In this document: piece after piece, positions 54,535 through 62,205 of the stretch
How positions within the stretch are numbered: position 1 is the first letter of the stretch
Layout of the letters: each line of letters starts with the position of its first letter
NCBI RefSeq assembly: GCF_021369635.1
Contig: NZ_JAJNBZ010000002.1
Coordinates: 62,001 to 126,000 of the forward strand
Reading direction: 5' to 3'
DNA from: Paenibacillus profundus
GTDB lineage: Bacteria; Bacillota; Bacilli; Paenibacillales; Paenibacillaceae
Length of the DNA stretch: 64,000 nt
Translations under genes and position numbers: made by a program
The notes under the pieces: model-generated
What the model was told of the DNA's origin: nothing
Databases searched by the model: none
Seen by the model: only the letters and a program-made list of their open reading frames with translations

Positions 54535-55833
54535 TCAAAACATAGGACTTCCACTTGCCATTATAACCTGTTGAGCGACTAATTTAATTAGATCAATGTC
54601 ATAAGTTAAATGTTCGGCTTCTTTTGAGAACGGTAAAATCATCTCAAAGTTTTGATCTACGTCGTTGGCTTTTGTATGGACAATTTTACAACGTATATCA
54701 TATATTCGCTCTTTTAAATTATTGATGAGTTCGTCATCGTCTTGATTTTGAGTGAGTGGGACGGATGAAATCTGCTTACTGAGTTTTCCTTGCTCATTCT
54801 TCAAAGAGAAGAAATCACTTTTTCTAGTACCCTTCAGAAAACTTCTCACTTCATCTGGGTTCACACACTCTCTTAAGGTCGATAACAATTGTGTTCTCTC
54901 GTTAGCAAACCCTCTACCATTTAGTCTTGGTCGGATCATTGTGATTAATTTTGTTAAGTCTTCATCTTTGTTTTCATCAAAAGTTGGATTTTTCAGAATC
55001 TTTTTAAGCATGTTTTTTGCATCCAGTTCTGTATACAGGGGAAAGTAAAATTCAATCGCTTGGTAGAAAGCGAGATATTGGAGCAAAGGCATCTTTGTAG
55101 CACTTCGAGCATACCAATATAATGAAATTGCATCATTATTGTACTTCATCTTTGGAAATTTCAACTCATCTACGTTAGCCCTTTGTGGCATTACACCACC
55201 GATCCCCATCAAGCTTCGTTTTGATAGCATCAAGGGGAGATTGAATCTTAAATCAATTTGAAAGAAAAGTGAATCACTAACTCTTTTTAATATTTCTATT
55301 GCCTTATCATGTTGATTTATATTTACACCACTGATTTTTATAGAAATCGGAGAATTTTTTCGTATTTCCTTCTTCATAAGTAGAGATAGCTCTTCAGAAA
55401 CGCCACTCAATTCAATAGTTACGTGTCCGATATCACTTTCCTGACTTAAAATAATTGGTTCGCTAGACACTGTATATTGAAATTCACCAAACAATTTTCG
55501 ATTAACAAACCCATTGTTATGGTTGATGTATACATGTTCAATACAGGCCTCTATCATCTTGTTCTCGTATGAACAGATTGCTATGTAATTTTTGAGGATA
55601 ATATATTTTTCAAATTCAATTTCTAAGAAGGCGTTAGCTGTTGCTTCATCTTCTAATACAATTTCATATTTATCCCTTCCTGATTTTAACTTTATTATAA
55701 ACTCTTCTGCGTTAGAGATAAATTCCGTTTTTGATGTTGAACAACGAGAACTTAAAGTAGTGATAGTGCCCTCATTAATGAACTCATCCTTATTTTTCAC
55801 TACCCCATACGTTGACTTTTCATCCATAACCAA
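54535..55833 (-). CDS. Large protein with C-terminal HEPN-like motif
   Basis: A 432-residue protein. The N-terminal half is mixed alpha/beta and not recognised. The C-terminal half is helical, with LLQYLAFYQAIEFYFPLYTE followed near residue 380 by RCKIVH, an R-x4-H motif of the kind found in HEPN ribonucleases (for example Apea-type HEPN proteins). TTG start 9 bases after GGGAG; ATG 6 bases further is an alternative. Such proteins are common in defence islands and as toxins, and its place in the ssrA island fits that. No antitoxin gene is directly adjacent. Confidence 0.6.
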   Translation of the reverse strand: MVMDEKSTYGVVKNKDEFINEGTITTLSSRCSTSKTEFISNAEEFIIKLKSGRDKYEIVLEDEATANAFLEIEFEKYIILKNYIAICSYENKMIEACIEHVYINHNNGFVNRKLFGEFQYTVSSEPIILSQESDIGHVTIELSGVSEELSLLMKKEIRKNSPISIKISGVNINQHDKAIEILKRVSDSLFFQIDLRFNLPLMLSKRSLMGIGGVMPQRANVDELKFPKMKYNNDAISLYWYARSATKMPLLQYLAFYQAIEFYFPLYTELDAKNMLKKILKNPTFDENKDEDLTKLITMIRPRLNGRGFANERTQLLSTLRECVNPDEVRSFLKGTRKSDFFSLKNEQGKLSKQISSVPLTQNQDDDELINNLKERIYDIRCKIVHTKANDVDQNFEMILPFSKEAEHLTYDIDLIKLVAQQVIMASGSPMF

Positions 55834-56218
55834 TTTGTGCGGCTCCCTTCAATAAAGTAACATAAAAAAAAGAGGAGAATCTGCCCCTCTGCTAAATATT
55901 GTGGATGAATTCTTTAAAGCTTTTGTTCAAAAAGCAATAAGCTATCCATCGTGTTTGAATAATGAAAATGGTGCAGAACTGTGATTGTAGTAGTAGTTGA
56001 CTGTTGTCAGGAACCTCAATATCTGAAATCCCCATAATATAGTCCATGGTACCTTGTTTGGGGAAAAGTGTAAACATCATGAGTAGCAGATGTAACATTT
56101 AGGTATTTGCTTTTTGAATGCTTCTTAATTTAATGTATTGGGAGTTCTTTTGTCGACATCGTAAGGTCTTTCAGATGCACCTATACAAATCGTAACTGAA
56201 CTGTAGTTCAAACCAAAC
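55834..56218. other. Intergenic stretch with terminator and doubtful small frame
   Basis: 385 bases with a minus-strand terminator (55862-55890) and an open minus-strand frame at 55892-56098 (68 codons) that lacks a ribosome site. The frame may be a relic of a gene end. Confidence 0.4.
55862..55890 (-). terminator. Minus-strand terminator
   Basis: On the minus strand AGAGG and CCTCT flank GGCAGATTCT, then TTTTTTTT. It implies a former or present minus-strand gene just upstream (55892 onward). Confidence 0.65.
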
Positions 56219-56728
56219 ATGAAACAGCCGGCAATTCTTTTGACAGTGGGTTCACGTTATGGGAATATAGATTTATCACATTCCAATATCTTGAAGGAGT
56301 TGTTGAAGTTGTCGGCTGAACTTCGTATCAGTATTCAAGGTAAAAATCCGCCATCGTGGGCGATAGGCGATCAAAGCGGCACATACTTTTCGTATTATGA
56401 AAATGAACATGGGGAGCAGTGGGTGGCGAAGTTGGACGGAAAGACACTTCGCATCTCAGGACTTGATATTGATTGGGAGGAACTTAGTCTAAATGCCGAA
56501 CAAGCTGTAGCTGAGAATAATAGAATTGTAGATCAGATTGTTGCAGGCACATTGATGCGGTCCAAGGATGTACCCGAAAGCGTTACAAAGGCGTTTTTGG
56601 ATGTGGTAGCTTTACACCAACGAACCTACGGAGGAAAGCATCCGTTAGCTCACATTATGTTTGGGGTTGGTGAGTTGTTGTGGTTGGCGTCGGTGCTTAA
56701 TGCAACGATCCCAAGAATTAAACCATAA
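56219..56728 (+). CDS. Unknown protein upstream of a PIN-domain gene
   Basis: A 169-residue soluble protein, not recognised (MKQPAILLTVGSRYGNIDLS, later SGTYFSYYENEHGEQWVAKL). No clear ribosome site. It ends 18 bases before the chosen start of the PIN-domain gene, so the two probably form one operon. It could be an antitoxin-like or regulatory partner, but it lacks an obvious DNA-binding fold and is longer than usual antitoxins. Confidence 0.6.
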   Translation: MKQPAILLTVGSRYGNIDLSHSNILKELLKLSAELRISIQGKNPPSWAIGDQSGTYFSYYENEHGEQWVAKLDGKTLRISGLDIDWEELSLNAEQAVAENNRIVDQIVAGTLMRSKDVPESVTKAFLDVVALHQRTYGGKHPLAHIMFGVGELLWLASVLNATIPRIKP

Positions 56729-56746
56729 AAATTAGAGGTGTTTGAA

Positions 56747-57799
56747 GTGAGCGGCTTATTAACCAGTAATGTGTTTATAGATTCATCCATCTACATTAAA
56801 CGTAATTTCAGTTTTAATGATCACTTGCTCGGCCAAATAGCAAGATTGTCTGCAAATAATCATATAAAACTTTATATATCTAGCATAGTAATAAATGAAG
56901 TGAAAAATAAAATAGATGACAGAACTAAAGAAACCAAGTCAGCACTTGAATCTCTTCGTAAAAAGGGAATGATTTTACGTAATATCAAGCAGTATGATGT
57001 GGTCTTTAACCATGAGACAAGCAATTTGATTAGTTCATTGGTTAAGAAACAGTTTGATGACTTTATTGACAATTCAAAGGTTGTAATAGTCCCAGTACAA
57101 ACTGTCTCGGTTGATAAACTTTTAGAGGGTTACTTTCAAATGACACCTCCATTTAGTAACGTCAAAAAAACGGAATTCCCTGATGCTATTAATCTGCTAG
57201 CACTTGATAACTGGTGCAATAGTAATTCTGAACAAATGTATGTTATCTCTGTAGACAATGATCTTGTAAACTACTGTAAAGGTAATGTGAACCTACATTG
57301 TTTAGACAGTATTGATTCATTCCTTAATTTGGTGACTAGCAGCGATGAGTACAGGCACAATTTTGTTGTGAATTTAGCAGAGAAGTATTTTGATAACATT
57401 GAAGAGAGTATTAGTGAGAATTTTGAGGGGCATGGTTTTTCATTAGAAAATGAGGATGGTTCTGTTGAGAGTATTAACGTTCTAAGTGTTGAGCTAGAAG
57501 ATGAAATTAACATCATTGAACTTGAAGAAGCCAGTGCAACTCTTCAGTTTGAAGTTAGAGTTACCTTTGAAGCTGAAGTAACATATACTGACTACGCAAA
57601 CTCAGTGTATGATAAAGAGGAAGGGAAGTATCTTCTGGAAAAAGAAGTCGAATTAGAAGTTGAGACAGATGTGTTAATACCTGTATCTATACGAGTAAGT
57701 TTTGACAGTTCAAATGATCGCAATTTTGAAGTAATAAGTTGTGACCTTAATGAAGATCGAGACATTTCTTTCATGTTATATGAAGAGGATTATTATTAA
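56747..57799 (+). CDS. PIN-domain protein (DUF4935-like) with C-terminal extension
   Basis: About 350 residues; GTG 56747 follows AGAGG by 8 bases. The N-terminal 180 residues show a PIN nuclease pattern: Asp in NVFIDSSIYI, Glu in VINEVKNKI, acidic DAINLLALDNW, and a final Asp in YVISVDNDLVNYC. That is the four-acid arrangement of PIN RNases, closest to the DUF4935 type. The C-terminal 150 residues are acidic and beta-rich and unknown. It is longer than classical VapC toxins. It lies next to a 169-residue protein in the ssrA island; an RNA-cleaving defence or toxin role is plausible. Confidence 0.65.
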   Translation: MSGLLTSNVFIDSSIYIKRNFSFNDHLLGQIARLSANNHIKLYISSIVINEVKNKIDDRTKETKSALESLRKKGMILRNIKQYDVVFNHETSNLISSLVKKQFDDFIDNSKVVIVPVQTVSVDKLLEGYFQMTPPFSNVKKTEFPDAINLLALDNWCNSNSEQMYVISVDNDLVNYCKGNVNLHCLDSIDSFLNLVTSSDEYRHNFVVNLAEKYFDNIEESISENFEGHGFSLENEDGSVESINVLSVELEDEINIIELEEASATLQFEVRVTFEAEVTYTDYANSVYDKEEGKYLLEKEVELEVETDVLIPVSIRVSFDSSNDRNFEVISCDLNEDRDISFMLYEEDYY

Positions 57800-57806
57800 A
57801 TATTTT

Positions 57807-58263
57807 GAGTAGCGGGTAGCAGGGACGCGACCGCTTCATCAACGCTAACGCCAATAATAACTGGCAAACAACAAAACAACTACGCTTTCGCAACTTAATA
57901 ACCTGTGAGCGTGCTCTCGCTCTGTATCGCCCATGTACCGGGATGAGGGCTCAACTTTAGTGGGATACGCTGTCACATCTCCGCCTGGGGTGTGCTGAAG
58001 AAGACAATCAGGCTGACCCAAAGCATAGCCGGTTACGGGGCGATGCTAGGGTGACATCAAAACTGTGACTACACCCGTAGAAGCCTTTGTTGCGTTATCT
58101 TCGGGCAGGGGTTCGCCCGCGCGCAGGCAGCGAAAGAGATGCTTCGAAGAAAGGCACCCAGCGAACGAGCACGGCGTTGATATCCAACCTCTAATATCGT
58201 CTACAGAGGATAGACTTCGGCAGCAAATGAAATGGAGATATCAACACCCCCTCGCCTCCACCA
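57807..58263 (+). pseudogene. ssrA pseudogene interrupted by repeat copy 2
   Basis: Positions 57807-58108 align with tmRNA from the pseudoknot region through GGGGTTCG of the T arm. The 5' tRNA-like end is missing. The tag region carries one extra base (ACTGGC versus ACGGC), so the ALAA-type tag and stop are out of frame. The last about 175 bases are almost identical to the true ssrA, while the first about 130 are clearly diverged. Repeat copy 2 (58109-58245) is inserted in the T loop, followed by CCCCCTCGCCTCCACCA. Confidence 0.88.
58109..58245 (+). repeat. ssrA-associated repeat, copy 2 (137 bp)
   Basis: Same length and ends as copy 1, with only a few differences. Here it is flanked directly by tmRNA sequence on both sides (CAGGGGTTCG before, CCCCTCGCCTCCACCA after), so it sits exactly in the T loop of the displaced ssrA copy. 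Confidence 0.88.
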
Positions 58264-58267
58264 TGTA

Positions 58268-58298
58268 AATCCACAACCGCATGAGGTTGTGGATTTTT
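58268..58298 (+). terminator. Terminator of the displaced ssrA copy
   Basis: AATCCACAACC and GGTTGTGGATT pair around GCATGA, then TTT. Its loop and position match the true ssrA terminator. Confidence 0.85.
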
Positions 58299-58434
58299 GC
58301 TGTATGTCTATAGAAAGATTTGTTAGAATGTACGTATGCTATAGAGAATCTCCGTCCCGAAGTTTTAGATGCTTTCTTTGCGGTGTATAAGCCCGCGGCA
58401 AAAATCATATACGACGATGCGAGCGAGTGAGTTT

Positions 58435-58872
58435 ATGAAAGTTTCAATAGAAGAGATCGGTAAAGAGCAGGAAGAGGAAATTCTTATCAGGTGCTATGAG
58501 GTAAATAACAAAATATACGAAATCGTAAACAAGCTAAAGTTGGAAAACCTCATTTTTCTAGGATATCACAATGATAGGATTCACCGTCTAAAAATTAGCG
58601 ATATTTATTATTTCGAGGCCGTTGACGGGAAAGTTTTTATTTATTGCAAGGATGAGATTTATGAGGTGAAGCACAAGCTCTATGAGTTGGAGGAGTTATG
58701 CAAAGGAAGGAAATGTTTTCGCACATCCAAATCAACGATTTTGAACATAGCCAAAATTTCATTCGTTCGTCCATCGTTAAGCGGCAGATTTGAAGCAGTG
58801 CTTGATAATGGGGAACGTGTTGTCATATCGAGGCAGTATGTGCCGGTACTTAAAAATATGCTTGGATTGTGA
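58435..58872 (+). CDS. LytTR-domain DNA-binding regulator
   Basis: A 145-residue protein. The LytTR domain occupies the C-terminal 100 residues: RIHRLKISDIYYFEAVDGKV, KCFRTSKSTILNIAKISFVR, then RFEAVLDNGERVVISRQYVP. No response-regulator receiver domain is present. ATG 58435 is chosen over an upstream frame start because the LytTR family normally begins with MKVSIEE-like sequence; the ribosome site is weak. It is paired with a DUF3021 membrane protein, a common two-gene module in which the membrane protein probably controls the regulator. Confidence 0.88.
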   Translation: MKVSIEEIGKEQEEEILIRCYEVNNKIYEIVNKLKLENLIFLGYHNDRIHRLKISDIYYFEAVDGKVFIYCKDEIYEVKHKLYELEELCKGRKCFRTSKSTILNIAKISFVRPSLSGRFEAVLDNGERVVISRQYVPVLKNMLGL

Positions 58873-58886
58873 GAGGAGGGGCGACA

Positions 58887-59324
58887 ATGAGGCTGAATGA
58901 ACCGGTTAAAAAGGTGATTCAAAATTTCTTAGTCATCTTCGCATCCATCATCATTGTTATAACGATATTGCGACAAATTTTATATCCCGATATGGCTTTC
59001 GATTTGAAGTCGATTTATATAATCATGGCCTTTTCATTTATAGGTGCACTGGCGGGATTTATTTTGAATTCTTCTATCAACATAAGCGAGAAGAATATGC
59101 GTATCAGAATGGCAATTCACTTTATTGCTTTAGAAACGATATTGCTCTCCCTTGGAGCTATTCTTGGTATTGCCAATAGCACATCAAGCATACTCATTTT
59201 AGCATTGCAAATAGCGGTGATCTATGCTGTCGTTCGTCTGCTCTCATGGAACAACGATAAAAAAGTGGCTGAACAAATTAACGAGGGACTAAAATCATTG
59301 AAAGACAAGGGTGGTGAGCTTTAG
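58887..59324 (+). CDS. DUF3021-family membrane protein
   Basis: A 145-residue protein with four predicted membrane helices (about 13-33, 44-64, 77-97, 103-122) and a charged C-terminal tail. The pattern and the position 14 bases after a LytTR gene match DUF3021 proteins. GAGAGGAGGGG precedes the ATG. Expected to modulate the LytTR regulator at the membrane. A terminator follows. Confidence 0.85.
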   Translation: MRLNEPVKKVIQNFLVIFASIIIVITILRQILYPDMAFDLKSIYIIMAFSFIGALAGFILNSSINISEKNMRIRMAIHFIALETILLSLGAILGIANSTSSILILALQIAVIYAVVRLLSWNNDKKVAEQINEGLKSLKDKGGEL

Positions 59325-59343
59325 AGCTTACCGCCCTTTTTTG
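59307..59343 (+). terminator. Terminator of the LytTR-DUF3021 operon
   Basis: AAGGGTGGTGAGCT and AGCTTACCGCCCTT pair around TTA, with a T tail. The left arm overlaps the end of the coding sequence. Confidence 0.85.
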
Positions 59344-59457
59344 TGCAACTTAACGGGCTGTAGATACAGCTTATTGATTTTCTATATACATCATTTCTGC
59401 GGTTTTGTATGCTGAATTCACAAAATAACTAGTAAGAAACAAAAAGGAGAAACTGAC

Positions 59458-60771
59458 GTGGGAACCCTATTATTTTTTATCGCATTGATTTTCGAAATTG
59501 CTTTCACTGTGTACTGTATTGTAACGAAGCAGAACCATCTAAAGTTTAGGAATTGGGTGAGAATTGTTGCTTTCGCAGCATTTGTAATTCTCGTATTTTC
59601 ATCGGTAATCGTCTGGAGTTTCCGCTGGGTATTGCTTGCAGCACTGCTTGTCATACTAGCGGTAATCGGAACGGCTTCCCTTATTCGCAATAAAGCGAGT
59701 AACCGTGATTACAAAATCTCCCGTATTGTCGTAAAAGCAGTCATGATGACATTATTGTTGGTACTTGTATTTGTACCTGCACTTGTTTTTCCGCAGCATA
59801 AACTGCCAAAAGTTACGGGCCAATATGAAGTCGCAACTGCAACATACACTTACATAGACAAAAACCGCATCGAGGAATTTGCCGATACCGGTAAGAATAG
59901 GTTTGTTAATGTACAATATTGGTATCCCGAAAATTCCGATGGAACATATCCGCTCTTGGTATTCTCACATGGAGCTTCTGGTATTAAGACAAGCAATGCT
60001 TCTACTTTTAGGGAGCTTGCAAGTCACGGGTATGTCGTATGTTCCATTGATCATCCTTATCATTCTTTTTATACAGTTTCAGACGATGGGTCGTTTACCT
60101 TAATCCATTCGGATTATAAGATGGAAGTCGATAATGCCAACAAAGAGGGCATTTACACAAGGGAGCAGTTATATGGGCTCATTCAAAAATGGATGAAACT
60201 GCGAACGGACGACATGAATTTTATCATTGATACAATCATTGAAAAATCCCGAAACGATACAGCCCCTGTTTATCAACATATCAGTAAAGATAAAATAGGT
60301 GTTTTCGGGCACTCCATGGGCGGCGCGGCAAGCGTTTGGATCGGCCGAGATCGTAAAGATGTAAGTGCGGTTGTCAATATTGATGCCCCGTTTTTTAGCG
60401 AGCTTGCTTATAACAATGAGACTGGTGATTTTGCGGCAAGTGGCAAAGCTTACATGACCCCAATCCTTAACATTTATTCTGACGATGTTTGGAAACAGCT
60501 TGGAAGTAACTCTACTTATGCGGCAAACTACATCGCTGACAAAAACTTCATGGAAGCATATACCGTTCATTTTCAAGGAGCAAAACATTTAAGCCTCACT
60601 GATTTTCCGCTTTTTTCTCCTCTGCTCGCAAAGATGCTGCAGGGTGGAAAAGCAGCTATTGACCAATATTACTGTATAGAAACGGAGAATGAACTTATTC
60701 TTAAATTCTTTGATTATACATTGAAAGGTACTGGGCGCTTCACATCCGAAGGAACCTACGGATCAAGGTAA
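59458..60771 (+). CDS. Membrane-anchored alpha/beta hydrolase, PAF-acetylhydrolase-like
   Basis: A 437-residue protein with three N-terminal membrane helices (about 2-20, 32-52, 55-75, plus a fourth near 93-110) and an alpha/beta hydrolase domain. The nucleophile is in VFGHSMGGAASVW, and an oxyanion-region block YPLLVFSHGASGIKTSN is visible. The catalytic Asp is probably in NIDAPF, and the His in GAKHLSLTDF. It resembles bacterial platelet-activating-factor acetylhydrolase II-like esterases. GTG start; AAAAGGAG lies upstream. Substrate unknown; a lipid or ester at the membrane is likely. Confidence 0.82.
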   Translation: MGTLLFFIALIFEIAFTVYCIVTKQNHLKFRNWVRIVAFAAFVILVFSSVIVWSFRWVLLAALLVILAVIGTASLIRNKASNRDYKISRIVVKAVMMTLLLVLVFVPALVFPQHKLPKVTGQYEVATATYTYIDKNRIEEFADTGKNRFVNVQYWYPENSDGTYPLLVFSHGASGIKTSNASTFRELASHGYVVCSIDHPYHSFYTVSDDGSFTLIHSDYKMEVDNANKEGIYTREQLYGLIQKWMKLRTDDMNFIIDTIIEKSRNDTAPVYQHISKDKIGVFGHSMGGAASVWIGRDRKDVSAVVNIDAPFFSELAYNNETGDFAASGKAYMTPILNIYSDDVWKQLGSNSTYAANYIADKNFMEAYTVHFQGAKHLSLTDFPLFSPLLAKMLQGGKAAIDQYYCIETENELILKFFDYTLKGTGRFTSEGTYGSR

Positions 60772-60811
60772 ACAACTTACTTTGCTGCGGCGAATTGTAG
60801 ATTTGTTGCTC

Positions 60812-60861
60812 CACGGTTCGCCTCCACCATCATTAAGCCGACCGCACGAGGTCGGCTTTTT
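60812..60861 (+). other. Displaced ssrA 3' end with terminator
   Basis: GGTTCGCCTCCACCA (60815-60829) repeats the tmRNA 3' tip. A terminator AAGCCGACC/GGTCGGCTTTTT (60835-60861), very like the true ssrA terminator, follows. The T-arm left half is missing, so it is a short remnant. Confidence 0.65.
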
Positions 60862-60864
60862 GCA

Positions 60865-60898
60865 TTGGAGGCGAGATAAAGGGAGTTGAACCCCTGTC
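60865..60898 (-). other. Inverted ssrA-like 3' end next to repeat copy 3
   Basis: On the minus strand GACAGGGGTTCAACTCCC, a short insert, then TCGCCTCCA. It parallels the inverted end before copy 1. Confidence 0.5.
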
Positions 60899-60900
60899 AA

Positions 60901-61035
60901 GGGTTCGCCCGCGCGCAGGCAGCGAAAGAGAAGCTACGAAGGAAATCCTCAGCGAACGAGCACGGCGTTGATATCCAACCTCTAATATCGTCGACAGAGG
61001 ATAGTCTTCGGCAGCAAGTAAAATGGAGATATCAA
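60901..61035 (+). repeat. ssrA-associated repeat, copy 3 (~135 bp)
   Basis: Begins GGGTTCGCCCGCGCGCAGG and runs to GATATCAA, with the CCTCT/AGAGG hairpin and GTTGATATC arm preserved. It differs in the GAAGCTACGAAGGAAATCC segment. No ssrA 3' end follows; instead a terminator begins at the right edge. Confidence 0.85.
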
Positions 61036-61067
61036 AAAACCACTGAACCTAATGTTTAGTGGTTTTC
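61035..61067. terminator. Terminator near repeat copy 3
   Basis: AAAAACCACT and AGTGGTTTT pair around GAACCTAATGTTT. It lies beyond the end of the SGNH hydrolase gene on the minus strand and could serve it. Confidence 0.75.
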
Positions 61068-61094
61068 TGATAGATAGAGATACGACCTCTAGGT

Positions 61095-61739
61095 CTACTT
61101 GCGTGGGATAAGATATGGGGCCAATCCCGTTGCAATAACTCGATGCCCCCGATCATTTGGATGGATGGGCAGATGTCCGCTCAACGCATCTTCAATCTTT
61201 CCATTTTGATATCCATACATAAGATATGCCTGCTTTCCTTCAAACCACTTATGAGCGGGAGCTACAGTTACATCATAACTATGGGCCAGCTCGTTTATCA
61301 TACGATTTAATTGGCCTATCGACTCAACTGAAAGAGGGCTGTTCGGAAACGGATTGTATTGCGTGCAGCAAATGATCTGAGCACAGCTTCCTTTTTTTAC
61401 TTGAGTAAAAATGGCACTTAGATTACGCCTATAGCTGGTTACAATGTGTTTTACAGCTAGTTGTTTCTTGGTTCTAATTGAAGCTAGTGCCGCGTGGGCT
61501 AAATCCACTCCTCCAATCCATACAGAAACAACAGAGGAATGACTGATTACGGAGGACCCCTGCCATATGACGGCATCCAATAGATCATAGCTGCTCCAAC
61601 CGGGCCGAGCCAGAACAAACCCACGAACCTTGCGTGAGTCCGAATTTAAAGCAGATACGGCCAATCGGGGATAAGCCTTTGCCAAAGAAGAGGCATTTTC
61701 CCCAAATGTAATGGAATCTCCAAGAGCTGTATAGATCAT
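61095..61739 (-). CDS. SGNH/GDSL-family hydrolase
   Basis: A 214-residue hydrolase. Block I ALGDSITFGENAS carries the nucleophile Ser, and block V HPNDRGH the Asp and His. Block III is GGVDLAH instead of the usual GxND, which is unusual because the Asn normally contributes to the oxyanion hole. ATG 61739 gives MIYTALGDSITFG; longer frames are possible but lack signals. No signal peptide from this start. Probably an esterase or lipase-like enzyme. It lies alone in its cargo block. Confidence 0.8.
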   Translation of the reverse strand: MIYTALGDSITFGENASSLAKAYPRLAVSALNSDSRKVRGFVLARPGWSSYDLLDAVIWQGSSVISHSSVVSVWIGGVDLAHAALASIRTKKQLAVKHIVTSYRRNLSAIFTQVKKGSCAQIICCTQYNPFPNSPLSVESIGQLNRMINELAHSYDVTVAPAHKWFEGKQAYLMYGYQNGKIEDALSGHLPIHPNDRGHRVIATGLAPYLIPRK

Positions 61740-61954
61740 AAGAATATCACCAACTCCACTCTTAATCATATATACAACGTAAATAGTCAGATGAAAAAAC
61801 GATGTTAACGATCGACTGTTTTGCTCGTGTATTTCCTCAAAGTGCATCTTAGACATATTATATTGCAATCATGTACAGGTAATGTGGGCATTGACAACAA
61901 CTATTGCATCAATATGAGCGGATTATTAGTACTTATCGGATCAGAGTTGAAGAC

Positions 61955-62026
61955 AGGGTGATACTGGGGTGGCATCTAGACTGTGACTACATACGTAGAT
62001 GCCTGTGTAGCGATATTTTCGGACAG
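61955..62026 (+). pseudogene. Short diverged ssrA fragment
   Basis: Aligns with the last about 75 bases of tmRNA before the T loop (GTGACTACA, CGTAGA-GCCT-TGT, GGACAGGGG), with roughly one base in four changed. It leads directly into repeat copy 4, as in the copy at 57807-58263. Confidence 0.75.
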
Positions 62027-62133
62027 GGGTTCGCCCGCGCGCAGGCGGCGAAGGAGATGCTTCCAAAGGAAACGTCAGCGAACGAGCATACTGTTAGTAT
62101 CCAACCTCTAATATTATCCACGGGGGTAGGCAT
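62027..62133 (+). repeat. ssrA-associated repeat, copy 4 (degenerate, 3' end lost)
   Basis: GGGTTCGCCCGCGCGCAGGC, GAGATGCTTC, AGCGAACGAGCA and TATCCAACCTCTAATAT match the other copies in order. After about 62130 the similarity fades and no GATATCAAC or ssrA 3' end follows. Confidence 0.78.
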
Positions 62134-62205
62134 ATTTCCAACTTATGTATATAATTTATTTACATAGGGTGTTGTTCGTTAAACCTCAAAAAGGGGGCAT
62201 CTACT

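Noticed and set aside
55892-56098. 68-codon minus-strand frame
   Set aside because: No ribosome site and no recognisable features; kept only as a possible relic because a terminator follows.
58109-58245. Repeat copy 2 considered as a group I intron in the tmRNA T loop
   Set aside because: At 137 bases it is short, I see no P7-type conserved core, and the flanks do not restore the exact T loop (ACT is missing) if removed.
52090-61035. Spaced repeats considered as CRISPR
   Set aside because: Units are about 137 bp with kilobase spacing and gene cargo; no short regular spacers or cas genes anywhere in the window.
52090-62133. Repeats considered as integron attC sites
   Set aside because: The inverted arms GTTGATATC/GATATCAAC do not fit the GTTRRRY/RYYYAAC core, and no integron integrase is present.
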